Shown here: piece after piece, positions 50,064 through 58,788 of the stretch | Layout of the letters: each line of letters starts with the position of its first letter | How positions within the stretch are numbered: the stretch's first letter is position 1 | Assembly (NCBI RefSeq): GCF_000378485.1 | Contig: NZ_KB899967.1 | Span: forward strand, 62,001-126,000 | DNA length: 64,000 nt | Direction of reading: 5' to 3' | Source of the DNA: Flavobacterium rivuli WB 3.3-2 = DSM 21788 | GTDB lineage: Bacteria; Bacteroidota; Bacteroidia; Flavobacteriales; Flavobacteriaceae | Notes under the pieces: model-generated | Told to the model about the DNA's origin: nothing | What the model saw: only the letters and a program-made list of their open reading frames with translations | Database searches by the model: none | Program-made: the position numbers and the translations under genes

Positions 50064-50456
50064 ATGAAAAAAATAGTCTTCTTTCTTACATTTGCTGCGC
50101 TTGCCATTACAGGCTGCAGCAGCGATGACAATGCAAACATTGAAATATTTGCCGAAACTCCGGATTTTATTGGCACATGGATAGAATCCGGGCCAAATCC
50201 AAGTAATAATACACTAATTTTTACGGCAACCACCGTAGAAATCTATTCCAGGTTATTTGAAAACAGTAATACGTATAATTATACTTTCGAAAACAATACA
50301 TTACACTTAACCCTTCCCGGAAGCAATTATACATCTCCGCACAATGTTACACCGGTAAACCACAGTATCATGAAGTTAAGCAATATGTATATACAGGATG
50401 CTTCTATAAATTCGCCACCTATACTTACAACTTTCGAAAAGCAATACCCGCTTTAA
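50064..50456 (+). CDS. small lipocalin-like lipoprotein
   Basis: A 130-aa lipoprotein (MKKIVFFLTFAALAITGC, Cys 18; SSDD after the cysteine is the flavobacterial surface-export-like pattern). The body (FIGTWIESGPNPSNNTLIFT, about 34-53; YNYTFENNTLHLTLPGS) is a beta-rich lipocalin-like fold of unknown ligand. Monocistronic, ended by the hairpin at 50475-50512. Confidence 0.75.
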   Translation: MKKIVFFLTFAALAITGCSSDDNANIEIFAETPDFIGTWIESGPNPSNNTLIFTATTVEIYSRLFENSNTYNYTFENNTLHLTLPGSNYTSPHNVTPVNHSIMKLSNMYIQDASINSPPILTTFEKQYPL

Positions 50457-50474
50457 TATTTTATGTAATCCAGT

Positions 50475-50514
50475 AAAAAAGCAGCAGATCTTTATAGACT
50501 TGCTGCTTTTTTAT
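50475..50514. terminator. bidirectional terminator between convergent genes
   Basis: A perfect 12-bp stem (AAAAAAGCAGCA, TGCTGCTTTTTT) with a 14-base loop serves the plus-strand lipoprotein gene and the minus-strand OmpA/PD40 gene. Confidence 0.85.
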
Positions 50515-50533
50515 TATCAAAGTCCAACCGATA

Positions 50534-52438
50534 TTATTTCTTCACTATTATAAAGTCTGACCTTCGGTTTAGTTGGTGGTCTTCCTCGCTGCATTCTACC
50601 CCGTTAGCGCACTTGTTTATCAGGCGGCTTTCGCCATAGCCTTTTACACTTTCTATACGTTCCGGTGCTATGCCTTTTGCCATAATATAGCTGTAGGTAG
50701 ATTTTGCCCTGTCGTCGCTAAGCTGCATGTTATACTCATCATTACCTCGCGAATCGGTATGCGATTCTATTTTAATTACAATGTCAGGGAAATTTTGCAT
50801 TACATATACAACCTTATCCAGTTCGGCAGCAGCCTGTGGCCTTATATAATATTTATCAAAGTCAAAATATATTGGGTTAATGGCTACTTTTTCTACATCG
50901 CCGTCTTTTACAATAAGGTCGTCATATTTAGAAAGCTCTATTTCGCCCTTCCCGTTAGGCTTACCTGTGGTATAGTCCGGTTTTTTACCTTCTACAACGG
51001 CTTCGGTTCCGCAGGGAATTGTAATAATGTAAGTACCATCGGCCTTAGAGGTATCTGTATACCCCGACCCATTTACCTGTGCCTTAACGGCAACACCTTC
51101 TATAGGCTGGCCTGTTTTCTTATTAATAACCCTGCCTGTAACCAACTGCCCACAAGGAGCATTGTTAGCACGGGTAACATAATAAATATCATCGTCGCCC
51201 TTACCCCCTGCCCTGTTAGACGAAAGGTAACCAAATGCTCCATCTTTACTAACTATATAAGCAAAATCGTCAAGATTGCTGTTTATGGGTTTGCCAATGT
51301 TTTGCGGTTCGGCAAACTGGGTATCACCTGTTTTTTTACTGGTAAAAACATCGAGTCCTCCCAGGCCATAATGCCCATCTGACGAAAAATACAGCACCTC
51401 ATCATTTATAAACGGGAACATTTCCCTGCCCGTGGTATTAATGGTTGGGCCTAAATTTTTGGGTTTACCAAGTTTACCATCGCTAAATATTTCGGCTATA
51501 TAAATATCAGTTTCTCCTAACCCTCCGGGCATGTCTGACACGAAGTAGAGCCACTTACCATCGGCACTAACAGCAGGCTGCCCTACCGAATAATTTTTAT
51601 TATTAAAAGGTACACTTTCGGGCAATGTAAGTTCCCCATTTTGTACCTGTCCTTTTATAAGTTCTATATTGTTAGTGCCATTAGCACCATTTTCAAGCCT
51701 GTCGCTTTTAGTAACATTATTGGCACTGTAGTATGCCGTTTTTAAATCGGGCGAAAAAGCCGGAGCTGCATTGTGGTAATTGGTTTGGGCTTTAGGCAAA
51801 AACTTTTGCTCGTTTATAAATGCCCCGGTTGTAGTATCTCTGTCGGAGACATATAAGGTTAAAAAAGGCTGCTCGTTCCAGGAATATACCCTGCCGTGCC
51901 CTTTTATACTATCCTTACCCGATGCATAAACTATTTTATCGCCGTAAAAAGAAGTGCCAAAATCGGCTTTATTAGTATTTACGGCGAGGTTTTCTACCTT
52001 ATAAACAGGCAGATTCTTATTAAGGCTGTCTAAATGTTGTTTTTGGGTTATTAATTTTTGTTTAAACTTTTTACTGCCTTTTTTATCAAGGTATTCCCAT
52101 AGCAGCTGGTCTGCTTTTTCATAACGTTCCTCTCCCCTTAAAGATAATATGTATCTCCCGAAATGAGTTTCGTCCATTGCATCTTTTTGCAATTCATACA
52201 ATTTATCATACCACCGTACCGCACTTGCCATTTTACCTGTATTATAATAAGAATCTGCAGTATTGACAATTGTTTCCTGTTTTGGATTTTTTGCATCAGC
52301 AAGATACTCCTCATACAGTTTTGCAGCTTCGGTATAGGCAAACTCGGCAAAAAGCTTATCGGCCTTATGCAGTTTTTGCTGGGCAAATGCCGGTAGCACG
52401 CAAAGCAAGAGTAATATTAAGAGTAACTTTTTTGTCAT
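50534..52438 (-). CDS. OmpA-family protein with TPR, PD40 and carboxypeptidase-regulatory-like domains (PorE-like)
   Basis: A 634-aa secreted protein with signal peptide (ending PAFAQ). Order of parts: TPR-like helices (about 20-140, KLFAEFAYTEAAKLYEEYL), a WD40-like/PD40 beta-propeller region (about 150-420; APAFSPDLKTAYYSANN, SADGKWLYFVSDMPGG, LSSNRAGGKGDDDIY), a carboxypeptidase-regulatory-like beta-sandwich (GQLVTGRVINKKTGQPIEGV, about 433-452), and a C-terminal OmpA domain (FDFDKYYIRPQAAAELDKVV; IKIESHTDSRGNDEYNMQLS, about 560-579). This layout is that of PorE-like peptidoglycan-anchored proteins of T9SS/SprB-associated loci. Follows the PorP/SprF gene after 10 bases. Confidence 0.88.
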   Translation of the reverse strand: MTKKLLLILLLLCVLPAFAQQKLHKADKLFAEFAYTEAAKLYEEYLADAKNPKQETIVNTADSYYNTGKMASAVRWYDKLYELQKDAMDETHFGRYILSLRGEERYEKADQLLWEYLDKKGSKKFKQKLITQKQHLDSLNKNLPVYKVENLAVNTNKADFGTSFYGDKIVYASGKDSIKGHGRVYSWNEQPFLTLYVSDRDTTTGAFINEQKFLPKAQTNYHNAAPAFSPDLKTAYYSANNVTKSDRLENGANGTNNIELIKGQVQNGELTLPESVPFNNKNYSVGQPAVSADGKWLYFVSDMPGGLGETDIYIAEIFSDGKLGKPKNLGPTINTTGREMFPFINDEVLYFSSDGHYGLGGLDVFTSKKTGDTQFAEPQNIGKPINSNLDDFAYIVSKDGAFGYLSSNRAGGKGDDDIYYVTRANNAPCGQLVTGRVINKKTGQPIEGVAVKAQVNGSGYTDTSKADGTYIITIPCGTEAVVEGKKPDYTTGKPNGKGEIELSKYDDLIVKDGDVEKVAINPIYFDFDKYYIRPQAAAELDKVVYVMQNFPDIVIKIESHTDSRGNDEYNMQLSDDRAKSTYSYIMAKGIAPERIESVKGYGESRLINKCANGVECSEEDHQLNRRSDFIIVKK

Positions 52439-52448
52439 TGTAGTTCTT

Positions 52449-53384
52449 TTAAAAAAACCTGGGCGATTTTATACGGGTGGCTTTTGGTACTATCTGGAAC
52501 CTAATCATTATTTCGTGCGACCCGTTATTGTATTTATTAAGGTCGGTTGTAGAATAGTCATACGAGTATCCCACAAAAAAATTCTCTGTTACCTGTACAC
52601 CTGCAAGCGCGCTCACGGCATCATTCCACCTGTAAGCAGCACCAAGCGTAACTATCTCCTGCAATAAAAAGTTTGCCGAAACATCTACGGTTACCGGTGC
52701 ACCCGATACTACTTTAGCCAATGCAGCCGGTTTAAACTTAAGGTTGTCGCCAATATTTAATACATAGCCAGCCATTGCATAATAGTGCAACCTGTCAGAC
52801 GTTATGCTTTCGCGGATGTCATCGTAAATATTGGTCCGGATAAAATTAGGTACAGAGATACCTGCATACCACTTATCAGTATAATAATAAATCCCCGCCC
52901 CTATTGCCGGTGCTATCTTATTATTAATGTTTGTATTTAATAACGGGTCGCCTTCCTGGTAGTAGCGGCCTCGCGACCAGTCTATACTTAGCACCCGCGC
53001 CCCGGCTTTAAGCCCAAAAGCCCATTTGCCGTTTACACCCGTGGGTATACTGTATGAAAAATTACCATCGGCATATACCTCATCGCTTGGGCCAAGCCTG
53101 TCGTTAACCACGCTTAAACCTATACCTATATTATCGTGCGTTTGAGAGTAAGGTGAATGTATGCTAAAAGACTGTGTGCGTGGTGCGCCGGGAATACCTA
53201 CCCATTGCGACCGTTGCAGCAGGTTTGCCTCAAGCCCGCCGGTAGAACCGGTGTAGCCCGGGTTTACAACCAGTGTATTGTACATGTATTGTGTATATTG
53301 CGGGTCCTGCTGTGCAGTAGCACAGGTTGCTGTAAATAACAGCAGGCCGAAATATGTTTTAAAAGATGCAAATGCGCTTTTCAT
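52449..53384 (-). CDS. PorP/SprF-family type IX secretion membrane protein
   Basis: A 311-aa outer membrane beta-barrel protein: signal peptide ending CATAQ, then QDPQYTQYMYNTLVVNPGYT (about 26-45), a family hallmark, GSTGGLEANLLQRSQWVGIP, and a C-terminal GSHEIMIRFQIVPKATRI. SprF is needed for secretion of the SprB adhesin in F. johnsoniae and related proteins usually sit beside a large adhesin gene. Here only the OmpA/PD40 partner follows; upstream is prfC on the other strand. It forms the first gene of the two-gene unit. Confidence 0.92.
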   Translation of the reverse strand: MKSAFASFKTYFGLLLFTATCATAQQDPQYTQYMYNTLVVNPGYTGSTGGLEANLLQRSQWVGIPGAPRTQSFSIHSPYSQTHDNIGIGLSVVNDRLGPSDEVYADGNFSYSIPTGVNGKWAFGLKAGARVLSIDWSRGRYYQEGDPLLNTNINNKIAPAIGAGIYYYTDKWYAGISVPNFIRTNIYDDIRESITSDRLHYYAMAGYVLNIGDNLKFKPAALAKVVSGAPVTVDVSANFLLQEIVTLGAAYRWNDAVSALAGVQVTENFFVGYSYDYSTTDLNKYNNGSHEIMIRFQIVPKATRIKSPRFF

Positions 53385-53534
53385 ACACGTAATATTGTAA
53401 ACCTTTTAGCAGTAGGTTTGTAAAAATAGTATTTTACTTAATAAAGTAGTGCAAATTTTGTTGCTTTTTTAAAAATGTAACGTAAAGGCTAATGCAAGTT
53501 ACATTTCAAATTTTCTCATTAATAATATATAACC

Positions 53535-53542
53535 TATTTTTG
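53535..53542 (+). promoter_or_regulatory. -7 promoter element of prfC
   Basis: TATTTTTG is a perfect TAnnTTTG element, 28 bases upstream of the ATG at 53571. Confidence 0.65.
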
Positions 53543-53570
53543 CACCCGCAACAAACAATTGTTAAGACGG

Positions 53571-55160
53571 ATGAGTTTTAAAGACGAAATTGAGAGAAGG
53601 AGAACATTTGGCATTATATCTCACCCCGATGCCGGTAAAACCACACTTACAGAGAAACTTCTGCTTTTTGGTGGTGCTATACAGGAGGCAGGTGCGGTAA
53701 AGAGCAACAAGATAAAAAAGGGTGCCACGAGCGACTTTATGGAAATTGAGCGCCAGCGTGGTATATCAGTTTCTACATCGGTGCTGGCATTTAATTATAA
53801 AGGCAAAAAAATTAATATCCTGGATACTCCCGGCCACAAAGATTTTGCCGAGGATACTTTTAGGACCCTTACTGCCGTAGACAGCGTTATAGTTGTAATA
53901 GACGTTGCAAAAGGTGTTGAGGAACAAACCGAAAAACTTGTTAAAGTATGCCGCATGCGCAGTATACCCATGCTTGTTTTTATTAATAAAATGGACCGCG
54001 AAGGTAAAGATGCGTTTGACCTGATGGACGAGGTAGAGCAAAAGCTTGGCCTAAGGGTTACCCCATTAAGCTTCCCTATTGGTATGGGGTATGACTTTAA
54101 GGGTATTTACAACATCTGGGAAAAGAACATTAACCTTTTTAGCGGCGACAGCAGGAAAAATATTGAGGAAACCATTGCAATATCCGATCTTAATAACCCT
54201 GAAATAGATGAGCTTATAGGCGAAAAACCAGCCACACGCCTGCGTGAGGAACTGGAACTTATAGACGAGGTGTACCCGCCATTTGACCGTCAGGAATATC
54301 TTGATGGTAACTTACAGCCGGTATTCTTTGGTTCGGCATTAAATAACTTTGGTGTGCGCGAACTTTTAGACTGCTTTATAGAGATAGCACCATCGCCAAG
54401 GCCTAAGGACAGCGACACCCGCCTTGTAAAACCTGATGAAGATAAATTTAGCGGCTTTGTGTTTAAGATACACGCCAACATGGACCCTAAACACCGCGAC
54501 CGTATTGCGTTTGTTAAAATAGTATCGGGCATGTTTGAGCGTAACAAGCCTTACCTGCATGTGCGCCACAATAAAAACATGAAATTTAGCAGCCCCAATG
54601 CTTTTTTTGCCGAGAAAAAAGAAATTGTAGACATTTCGTATCCCGGTGATATTGTGGGCCTTCATGATACCGGTAACTTTAAAATAGGCGATACCCTTAC
54701 CGAGGGTGAAAATATGGGCTTTAAAGGTATACCAAGCTTTTCGCCTGAGCATTTTAGATACATTAATAATGCCGACCCTATGAAAGCCAAACAGCTTGAA
54801 AAAGGGGTTGACCAGTTAATGGACGAAGGTGTGGCACAGCTGTTTACACTGGAAATGAATAACCGTAAAGTTATAGGCACCGTGGGTGCATTACAATATG
54901 AGGTTATACAATACAGGCTGGAGCATGAATATGGTGCAAAATGCAGCTACGAAAACTTCCCTGCATATAAGGCTTGCTGGCTAAAACCGGATGACCCTAA
55001 AAATGAAGAATTTGCAGAATTTAAAAGGATAAAACAAAAGTTTTTAGCAAAGGATAAATTTGGCCAGCTGGTGTTTCTTGCTGATTCTGAATTTTCTATA
55101 CAAATGACACAATCAAAATATCCTTCAGTAAAATTATTTTTTACGTCGGAGTTTGAATAA
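53571..55160 (+). CDS. prfC: peptide chain release factor 3
   Basis: A 529-aa translational GTPase starting MSFKDEIERRRTFGIISHPD. G1 is HPDAGKTTL (about 19-27), G2 is the RQRGISVSTS region, G3 is DTPGHKDF (about 80-87) and G4 is NKMD (about 134-137). Domains II and III follow with the RF3-specific length (E. coli RF3: 529 aa). It recycles RF1/RF2 after termination. An in-frame TTG at 53559 gives four more residues; the ATG is preferred. Confidence 0.95.
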   Translation: MSFKDEIERRRTFGIISHPDAGKTTLTEKLLLFGGAIQEAGAVKSNKIKKGATSDFMEIERQRGISVSTSVLAFNYKGKKINILDTPGHKDFAEDTFRTLTAVDSVIVVIDVAKGVEEQTEKLVKVCRMRSIPMLVFINKMDREGKDAFDLMDEVEQKLGLRVTPLSFPIGMGYDFKGIYNIWEKNINLFSGDSRKNIEETIAISDLNNPEIDELIGEKPATRLREELELIDEVYPPFDRQEYLDGNLQPVFFGSALNNFGVRELLDCFIEIAPSPRPKDSDTRLVKPDEDKFSGFVFKIHANMDPKHRDRIAFVKIVSGMFERNKPYLHVRHNKNMKFSSPNAFFAEKKEIVDISYPGDIVGLHDTGNFKIGDTLTEGENMGFKGIPSFSPEHFRYINNADPMKAKQLEKGVDQLMDEGVAQLFTLEMNNRKVIGTVGALQYEVIQYRLEHEYGAKCSYENFPAYKACWLKPDDPKNEEFAEFKRIKQKFLAKDKFGQLVFLADSEFSIQMTQSKYPSVKLFFTSEFE

Positions 55161-55185
55161 AATTCCTTAAATTTAACAAGACACA

Positions 55186-55239
55186 ACGCCGATATTAGTA
55201 GGATTGTTTAATCACAATGTTACGTCGGCGTTTTTTTTT
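55186..55239 (+). terminator. intrinsic terminator of prfC
   Basis: ACGCCGA pairs with TCGGCGT around a loop that holds a smaller ATTGT/ACAAT hairpin; nine T's follow. It lies 26 bases after the stop. Confidence 0.75.
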
Positions 55240-55473
55240 AGGTGATAAACATCTGATTAAATGTGTGATAAAACAACATCTTGTAAATAAATACTTATTT
55301 TTTATTTATACACATTATAAACAATCGTTAATACTGTGTTAAAATTTTAACTTCGCTTCTTTACGAAGCGAATTGGCGCGAGTTTTGCAAAACGGCAGGA
55401 AGCATCCCTTAACAATAAGGAACGTTCTTAAAATTTTGCAACACACTATGATATATTTTTTTACAGTAACCCC

Positions 55474-55511
55474 GGTACTATTAAGCATATATAATGCTAT
55501 GGGTACTATTA
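55474..55511. promoter_or_regulatory. direct repeats flanking a palindrome before the sensor kinase gene
   Basis: GGTACTATTA occurs at 55474-55483 and 55502-55511, 28 bases apart, and between the copies the palindrome AGCAT-ATATA-ATGCT lies at 55484-55498. The start codon is 29 bases downstream. This architecture resembles an operator with paired binding sites; the regulator is unknown, the neighbouring response regulator being the natural candidate. Confidence 0.4.
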
Positions 55512-55539
55512 CATTTAATTCTTTATCAGTTTGCGATAA

Positions 55540-57252
55540 ATGAAAATAAAAATTACAATAGTTACTCTGCTAATTTTGTTAATAGCTGCAGGCTGTACAT
55601 ACAGCTTAAGCAGTAATGGGGACAATTTAAATGCAGATCAATTGAAATCTAAAGCTATGAAGCTGGATTCTGTTGCATCAAAATGGCAGGTAAATAAACT
55701 TACCGATAGTGCCTTTTTTTATTATAATGCTTCGCACAAGGCTTATCTTGAACTTAATGACTCTGCAAGTGCTGCTAACTCGCTATTTTCAATGTCCGAG
55801 ATACAGTTTGCCGCCGGCGATTACCCGGGCAGTGAAGCCTCTGCTGCTAAAGCTTTAAATATATACGAAAGCTTTAAGGACACTAAATTCCTTTTGCGTG
55901 TTTACAAACATCTTGGCGCAACGCATAAAGAATTATCCAATATTGACTATGCTATTAGCTATTATAAAAAAGCCAGCGAAATAGAAAAAGATGCATTCGA
56001 AATTTTAAAACTACAAAGCATCATGGCCAGGTTATATATTGCCAAAAGCGATTACTTTACAGCCCTGGAGTTGCTTAATAAAGCATTAAAATCTGAAGCT
56101 ATAGATAAAGACCCTGCCGTAAAGGCTACAGTACTGGACAGGATAGGATATGCCTCTTTTAAACAAGGCAACAGCAACAGCCTTAAATTAATGAACGAGG
56201 CCTTAAAAATAAGGCAAGGTATAAACAATATAAATGGCTTAACCCTTAGCTACATACATCTGTCTGAATACTACAACTCTATAGACCCTGAAAATGCTAA
56301 ACTTTATGCATTAAAGGCTTATACAATTGCATGGCAATCTTCTAACTACAAGATAAAGCTTCGCTCGCTTTTAAGGCTAATAGCCGTGAGTGATGGTAAA
56401 GATGCCGATATGTACACCCATCATTATGCAATTTTAAAAAACGATGCCGACTTGAGTGCACAGGCTATTGAAAGTAAATTTAAAAAGATGCTGGATGCCG
56501 CCGCCCTAAAAGCAAATGACCCGGAAGACATTGCTAAACTGGAAGTAAGTAAAGACAATAATAAAATACTTACCCTGGCGCTTGTGGCAAGTATATTTTC
56601 ATCTGTACTTCTTTTTTACCAGCTTACACAAAGGCATAAAAAAGAGCGCCTTCTTGATGCTTATGCTGCAGAGACCAGGCTATCTAAAAAAATACATGAC
56701 GAAATAGCCAATGAACTTTATGGCACACTCCACTATATAGAGCATGAAGATGTGGTATCAGGATCTAAAAAAGAAAAACTTATAGAACAACTGGATAATA
56801 TTTACTTAATGACCCGTAACATATCCAGAGAAAATAATGATATAGATACAGGGTTGCGTTTTCCTGTACAACTCAAACTCATGCTTGCAACTTATTCAAA
56901 TGACGGCGTAAACGTAATTGTTAAGGGAATCTCTAAAATAAACTGGGAAAAGATAGAATCTATAAAAAAGATAGCAACATACAGGGTTTTACAGGAACTT
57001 ATGGTTAATATGGACAAGCATAGCAAAGCCACAGTTGTACTTATAGATTTTAGTACAGAAAAAAATAAAGTTAAAATTATATACTCAGATAATGGCATTG
57101 GAACAGACTGCCCCAAAATAAATTTAAAAAATGGTTTGCAAAATGTGGAAAACCGTATGGTTTCTATAGGTGGTAGTATTAGCTTTGATTCTAAGTCTGA
57201 AAAAGGATTTCATCTTACCCTAACCTACCCTTTGCCTATTTTATATGTTTAA
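55540..57252 (+). CDS. TPR-domain sensor histidine kinase
   Basis: A 570-aa protein with an N-terminal lipoprotein-like signal (LLIAAGC, Cys about 19), TPR repeats (about 40-300; LFSMSEIQFAAGDYPGSEAS, ISYYKKASEIEKDAF), one membrane helix (about 343-362, LTLALVASIFSSVLLFYQL), and a HisKA_3-type dimerization helix with the phospho-His in KKIHDEIANELYG (about 385). The ATPase domain has the N-box VLQELMVNMDKHSKATVVL (about 485-503) and G-box SDNGIGTDCPKINLKNGLQN. It senses an extracytoplasmic signal, probably peptide or wall state, via its TPR region (inference). It overlaps the response regulator gene by 8 bases. Confidence 0.9.
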   Translation: MKIKITIVTLLILLIAAGCTYSLSSNGDNLNADQLKSKAMKLDSVASKWQVNKLTDSAFFYYNASHKAYLELNDSASAANSLFSMSEIQFAAGDYPGSEASAAKALNIYESFKDTKFLLRVYKHLGATHKELSNIDYAISYYKKASEIEKDAFEILKLQSIMARLYIAKSDYFTALELLNKALKSEAIDKDPAVKATVLDRIGYASFKQGNSNSLKLMNEALKIRQGINNINGLTLSYIHLSEYYNSIDPENAKLYALKAYTIAWQSSNYKIKLRSLLRLIAVSDGKDADMYTHHYAILKNDADLSAQAIESKFKKMLDAAALKANDPEDIAKLEVSKDNNKILTLALVASIFSSVLLFYQLTQRHKKERLLDAYAAETRLSKKIHDEIANELYGTLHYIEHEDVVSGSKKEKLIEQLDNIYLMTRNISRENNDIDTGLRFPVQLKLMLATYSNDGVNVIVKGISKINWEKIESIKKIATYRVLQELMVNMDKHSKATVVLIDFSTEKNKVKIIYSDNGIGTDCPKINLKNGLQNVENRMVSIGGSISFDSKSEKGFHLTLTYPLPILYV

Positions 57253-57913
57253 AAAAATATTAGTATCTGAAGACATAGACAGCATAAGTTTTGGCCTTGT
57301 ATCAATACTGCAAAAAAATTACCCGTCGGAAATTCGCACCACTAAGTATTGTGATGATGCACTCTTAAAAATTAAGGCAGCATTACATGAAGGCAAACCT
57401 TATGACCTCTTAATAACAGACCTTTCTTTTAAAGATGATTACCGTGATGTTAAACTCTCATCTGGCGAAGAATTAATTGAAGCCGCGAAGAGTGAGCAGC
57501 CCGGCCTAAAAATTATTGTGTACTCAATTGATGACAAACCATACAGGATAAAAAACCTGTTTGATAAACATAAGATAAACGCTTTTGTTGCCAAAGGCAG
57601 GGATAGCAGTACCGAAATTATTGAAGCAATGGATATTGTTCATGATACTGATACTATATACACCTCTCCGCAACTATCTCATATTGCAAGGGATATGGCT
57701 ATACTCGAAATTGACGAAGATGATATAATTCTCTTAAAATATTTATCTGATGGACGTACACAGCCAGAAATAAGTGAACTGTTAAAAAATGCTGGAAAAG
57801 CATCATCAAGCACCAGCAGTATAGAGAAGAGAATCAACAAATTAAAAATTTATTTTAAAGCAAATAATGCCATACACCTTATCTCTACGGTTAAGGATAT
57901 GGGAATTATTTAA
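57245..57913 (+). CDS. response regulator with LuxR-like DNA-binding domain
   Basis: A 222-aa response regulator: REC domain (about 1-130) with acidic pocket FKKILVSEDID, the phospho-acceptor Asp in YDLLITDLSFKDD (about 59), and IIVYSIDDKPYRIKN, then a LuxR/NarL-type HTH (about 150-222; LKYLSDGRTQPEISELLKNA, about 164-183; SSIEKRINKLKIYFKANNAI). It is translated from an ATG overlapping the kinase stop, and forms a two-component pair with it. Confidence 0.9.
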   Translation: MFKKILVSEDIDSISFGLVSILQKNYPSEIRTTKYCDDALLKIKAALHEGKPYDLLITDLSFKDDYRDVKLSSGEELIEAAKSEQPGLKIIVYSIDDKPYRIKNLFDKHKINAFVAKGRDSSTEIIEAMDIVHDTDTIYTSPQLSHIARDMAILEIDEDDIILLKYLSDGRTQPEISELLKNAGKASSSTSSIEKRINKLKIYFKANNAIHLISTVKDMGII

Positions 57914-58137
57914 CATTTAACTATTTTCACAAATTATCAAAAATATTTTAACATATATTTAACATTAGTTTACGGAAACCCGTAAGGCTATCTCTTAATG
58001 AGGAAGTAACTTTATTAAATAAAATATAGATAAAAAGCAGCTATTTTGAGCTTCATTTATCGATTTATTAAATATAAGCCAAATTCTTACTAATACTATA
58101 ATGAGATAACATTACCGCTAACCCAAAATTAATTGCT
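57914..58137. other. AT-rich spacer with a small palindromic hairpin
   Basis: 224 bases without a gene. A perfect 6-bp hairpin TTACGG-AAAC-CCGTAA lies at 57970-57985. A related string TTACGGGAAACC occurs at 26022-26036, 32 kb away. No clear promoter for the next gene was identified. Confidence 0.4.
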
Positions 58138-58614
58138 ATGAAATATATAATTGTTAAAGGAGCTAAAAGCGCAGGTAAATCTGAGACCATAAACGAGGTA
58201 TGCAGAAGATTAAAACCGGAATCTATATCAAAAGTATATTTTACCGAAGCAGGAAAAATACACCTTCAAAAACTATTCTCTACATCAGATCTTAGTGATG
58301 GCACTTATATAATTACTGTGCGCAAAAAAAACATATTGCTTGTAAGTGGGGCACCCACACAGCAAAGGCTTAGCATTACAACCATATTAGAGTCTGTAAA
58401 TAATTTAAATATGAGCCCCGATTTTGCAATTATTGCAATGAGGGGACTCGAAAAATTAAAGAATTTTTCTACTGCAAAGGAGTTAGAGCGATTTGGAAAA
58501 TGCATATACGAGACAAAAATATGGAGAATACCATCTCATAAATATAACCTTACAGAGGAGTGGAACAAACGTATCTCTTATCTTACAGCAATTACATTAC
58601 ATAATATTACCTAA
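58138..58614 (+). CDS. small P-loop NTPase-like protein of unknown function
   Basis: A 158-aa soluble protein. The N-terminus MKYIIVKGAKSAGKSETINE contains a canonical Walker A (GAKSAGKS, about 8-15). No clear Walker B is seen; possible IIAMRGLE or SGAP stretches follow. The rest (PDFAIIAMRGLEKLKNFST; IWRIPSHKYNLTEEWNKR) does not match a family I recognise. It comes 224 bases after the response regulator gene and may belong to its regulon, but this is proximity only. Confidence 0.6.
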   Translation: MKYIIVKGAKSAGKSETINEVCRRLKPESISKVYFTEAGKIHLQKLFSTSDLSDGTYIITVRKKNILLVSGAPTQQRLSITTILESVNNLNMSPDFAIIAMRGLEKLKNFSTAKELERFGKCIYETKIWRIPSHKYNLTEEWNKRISYLTAITLHNIT

Positions 58615-58660
58615 CACAATAAATGCTCCAGTAAACGGAGCATTTATTGTGTTTGCCTAC
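58613..58660 (+). terminator. long hairpin terminator after the P-loop gene
   Basis: A perfect 17-bp stem (AACACAATAAATGCTCC, loop AGTAAAC, GGAGCATTTATTGTGTT) begins within the stop codon region of the P-loop gene (stop at 58612-58614) and is followed by TTTGCC. The T-run is short, but stem length is exceptional. Confidence 0.7.
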
Positions 58661-58788
58661 TGCAACAATTTAAAAGCTTTAGCAATAGAGCCTGCATAAT
58701 TTACAGCGAAAACTGTACGTGTAATAAATATACTTTAAACCATGTTAATTTATAGTATATTTACAAATACAGATAACGTTATAGTTTT

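Larger units (their letters stand above)
55161..55539. other. 379-base regulatory spacer with several structured elements
   Basis: No gene is seen. It contains the prfC terminator (55186-55239), a perfect 8-bp hairpin TTCGCTTC/GAAGCGAA with loop TTTAC (55352-55372), the IR CCTTAACAATAAGG (55407-55420), and close to the sensor-kinase start a palindrome flanked by direct repeats (55474-55511). The region reads like a complex promoter for the two-component genes. Confidence 0.5.

Noticed and set aside
50573..51382. Plus-strand open frame of 269 aa opposite the OmpA/PD40 gene
   Set aside because: It is an antisense shadow: Phe/Tyr/Ile-rich composition, no domain, no promoter, and the minus-strand gene is complete with known domains.
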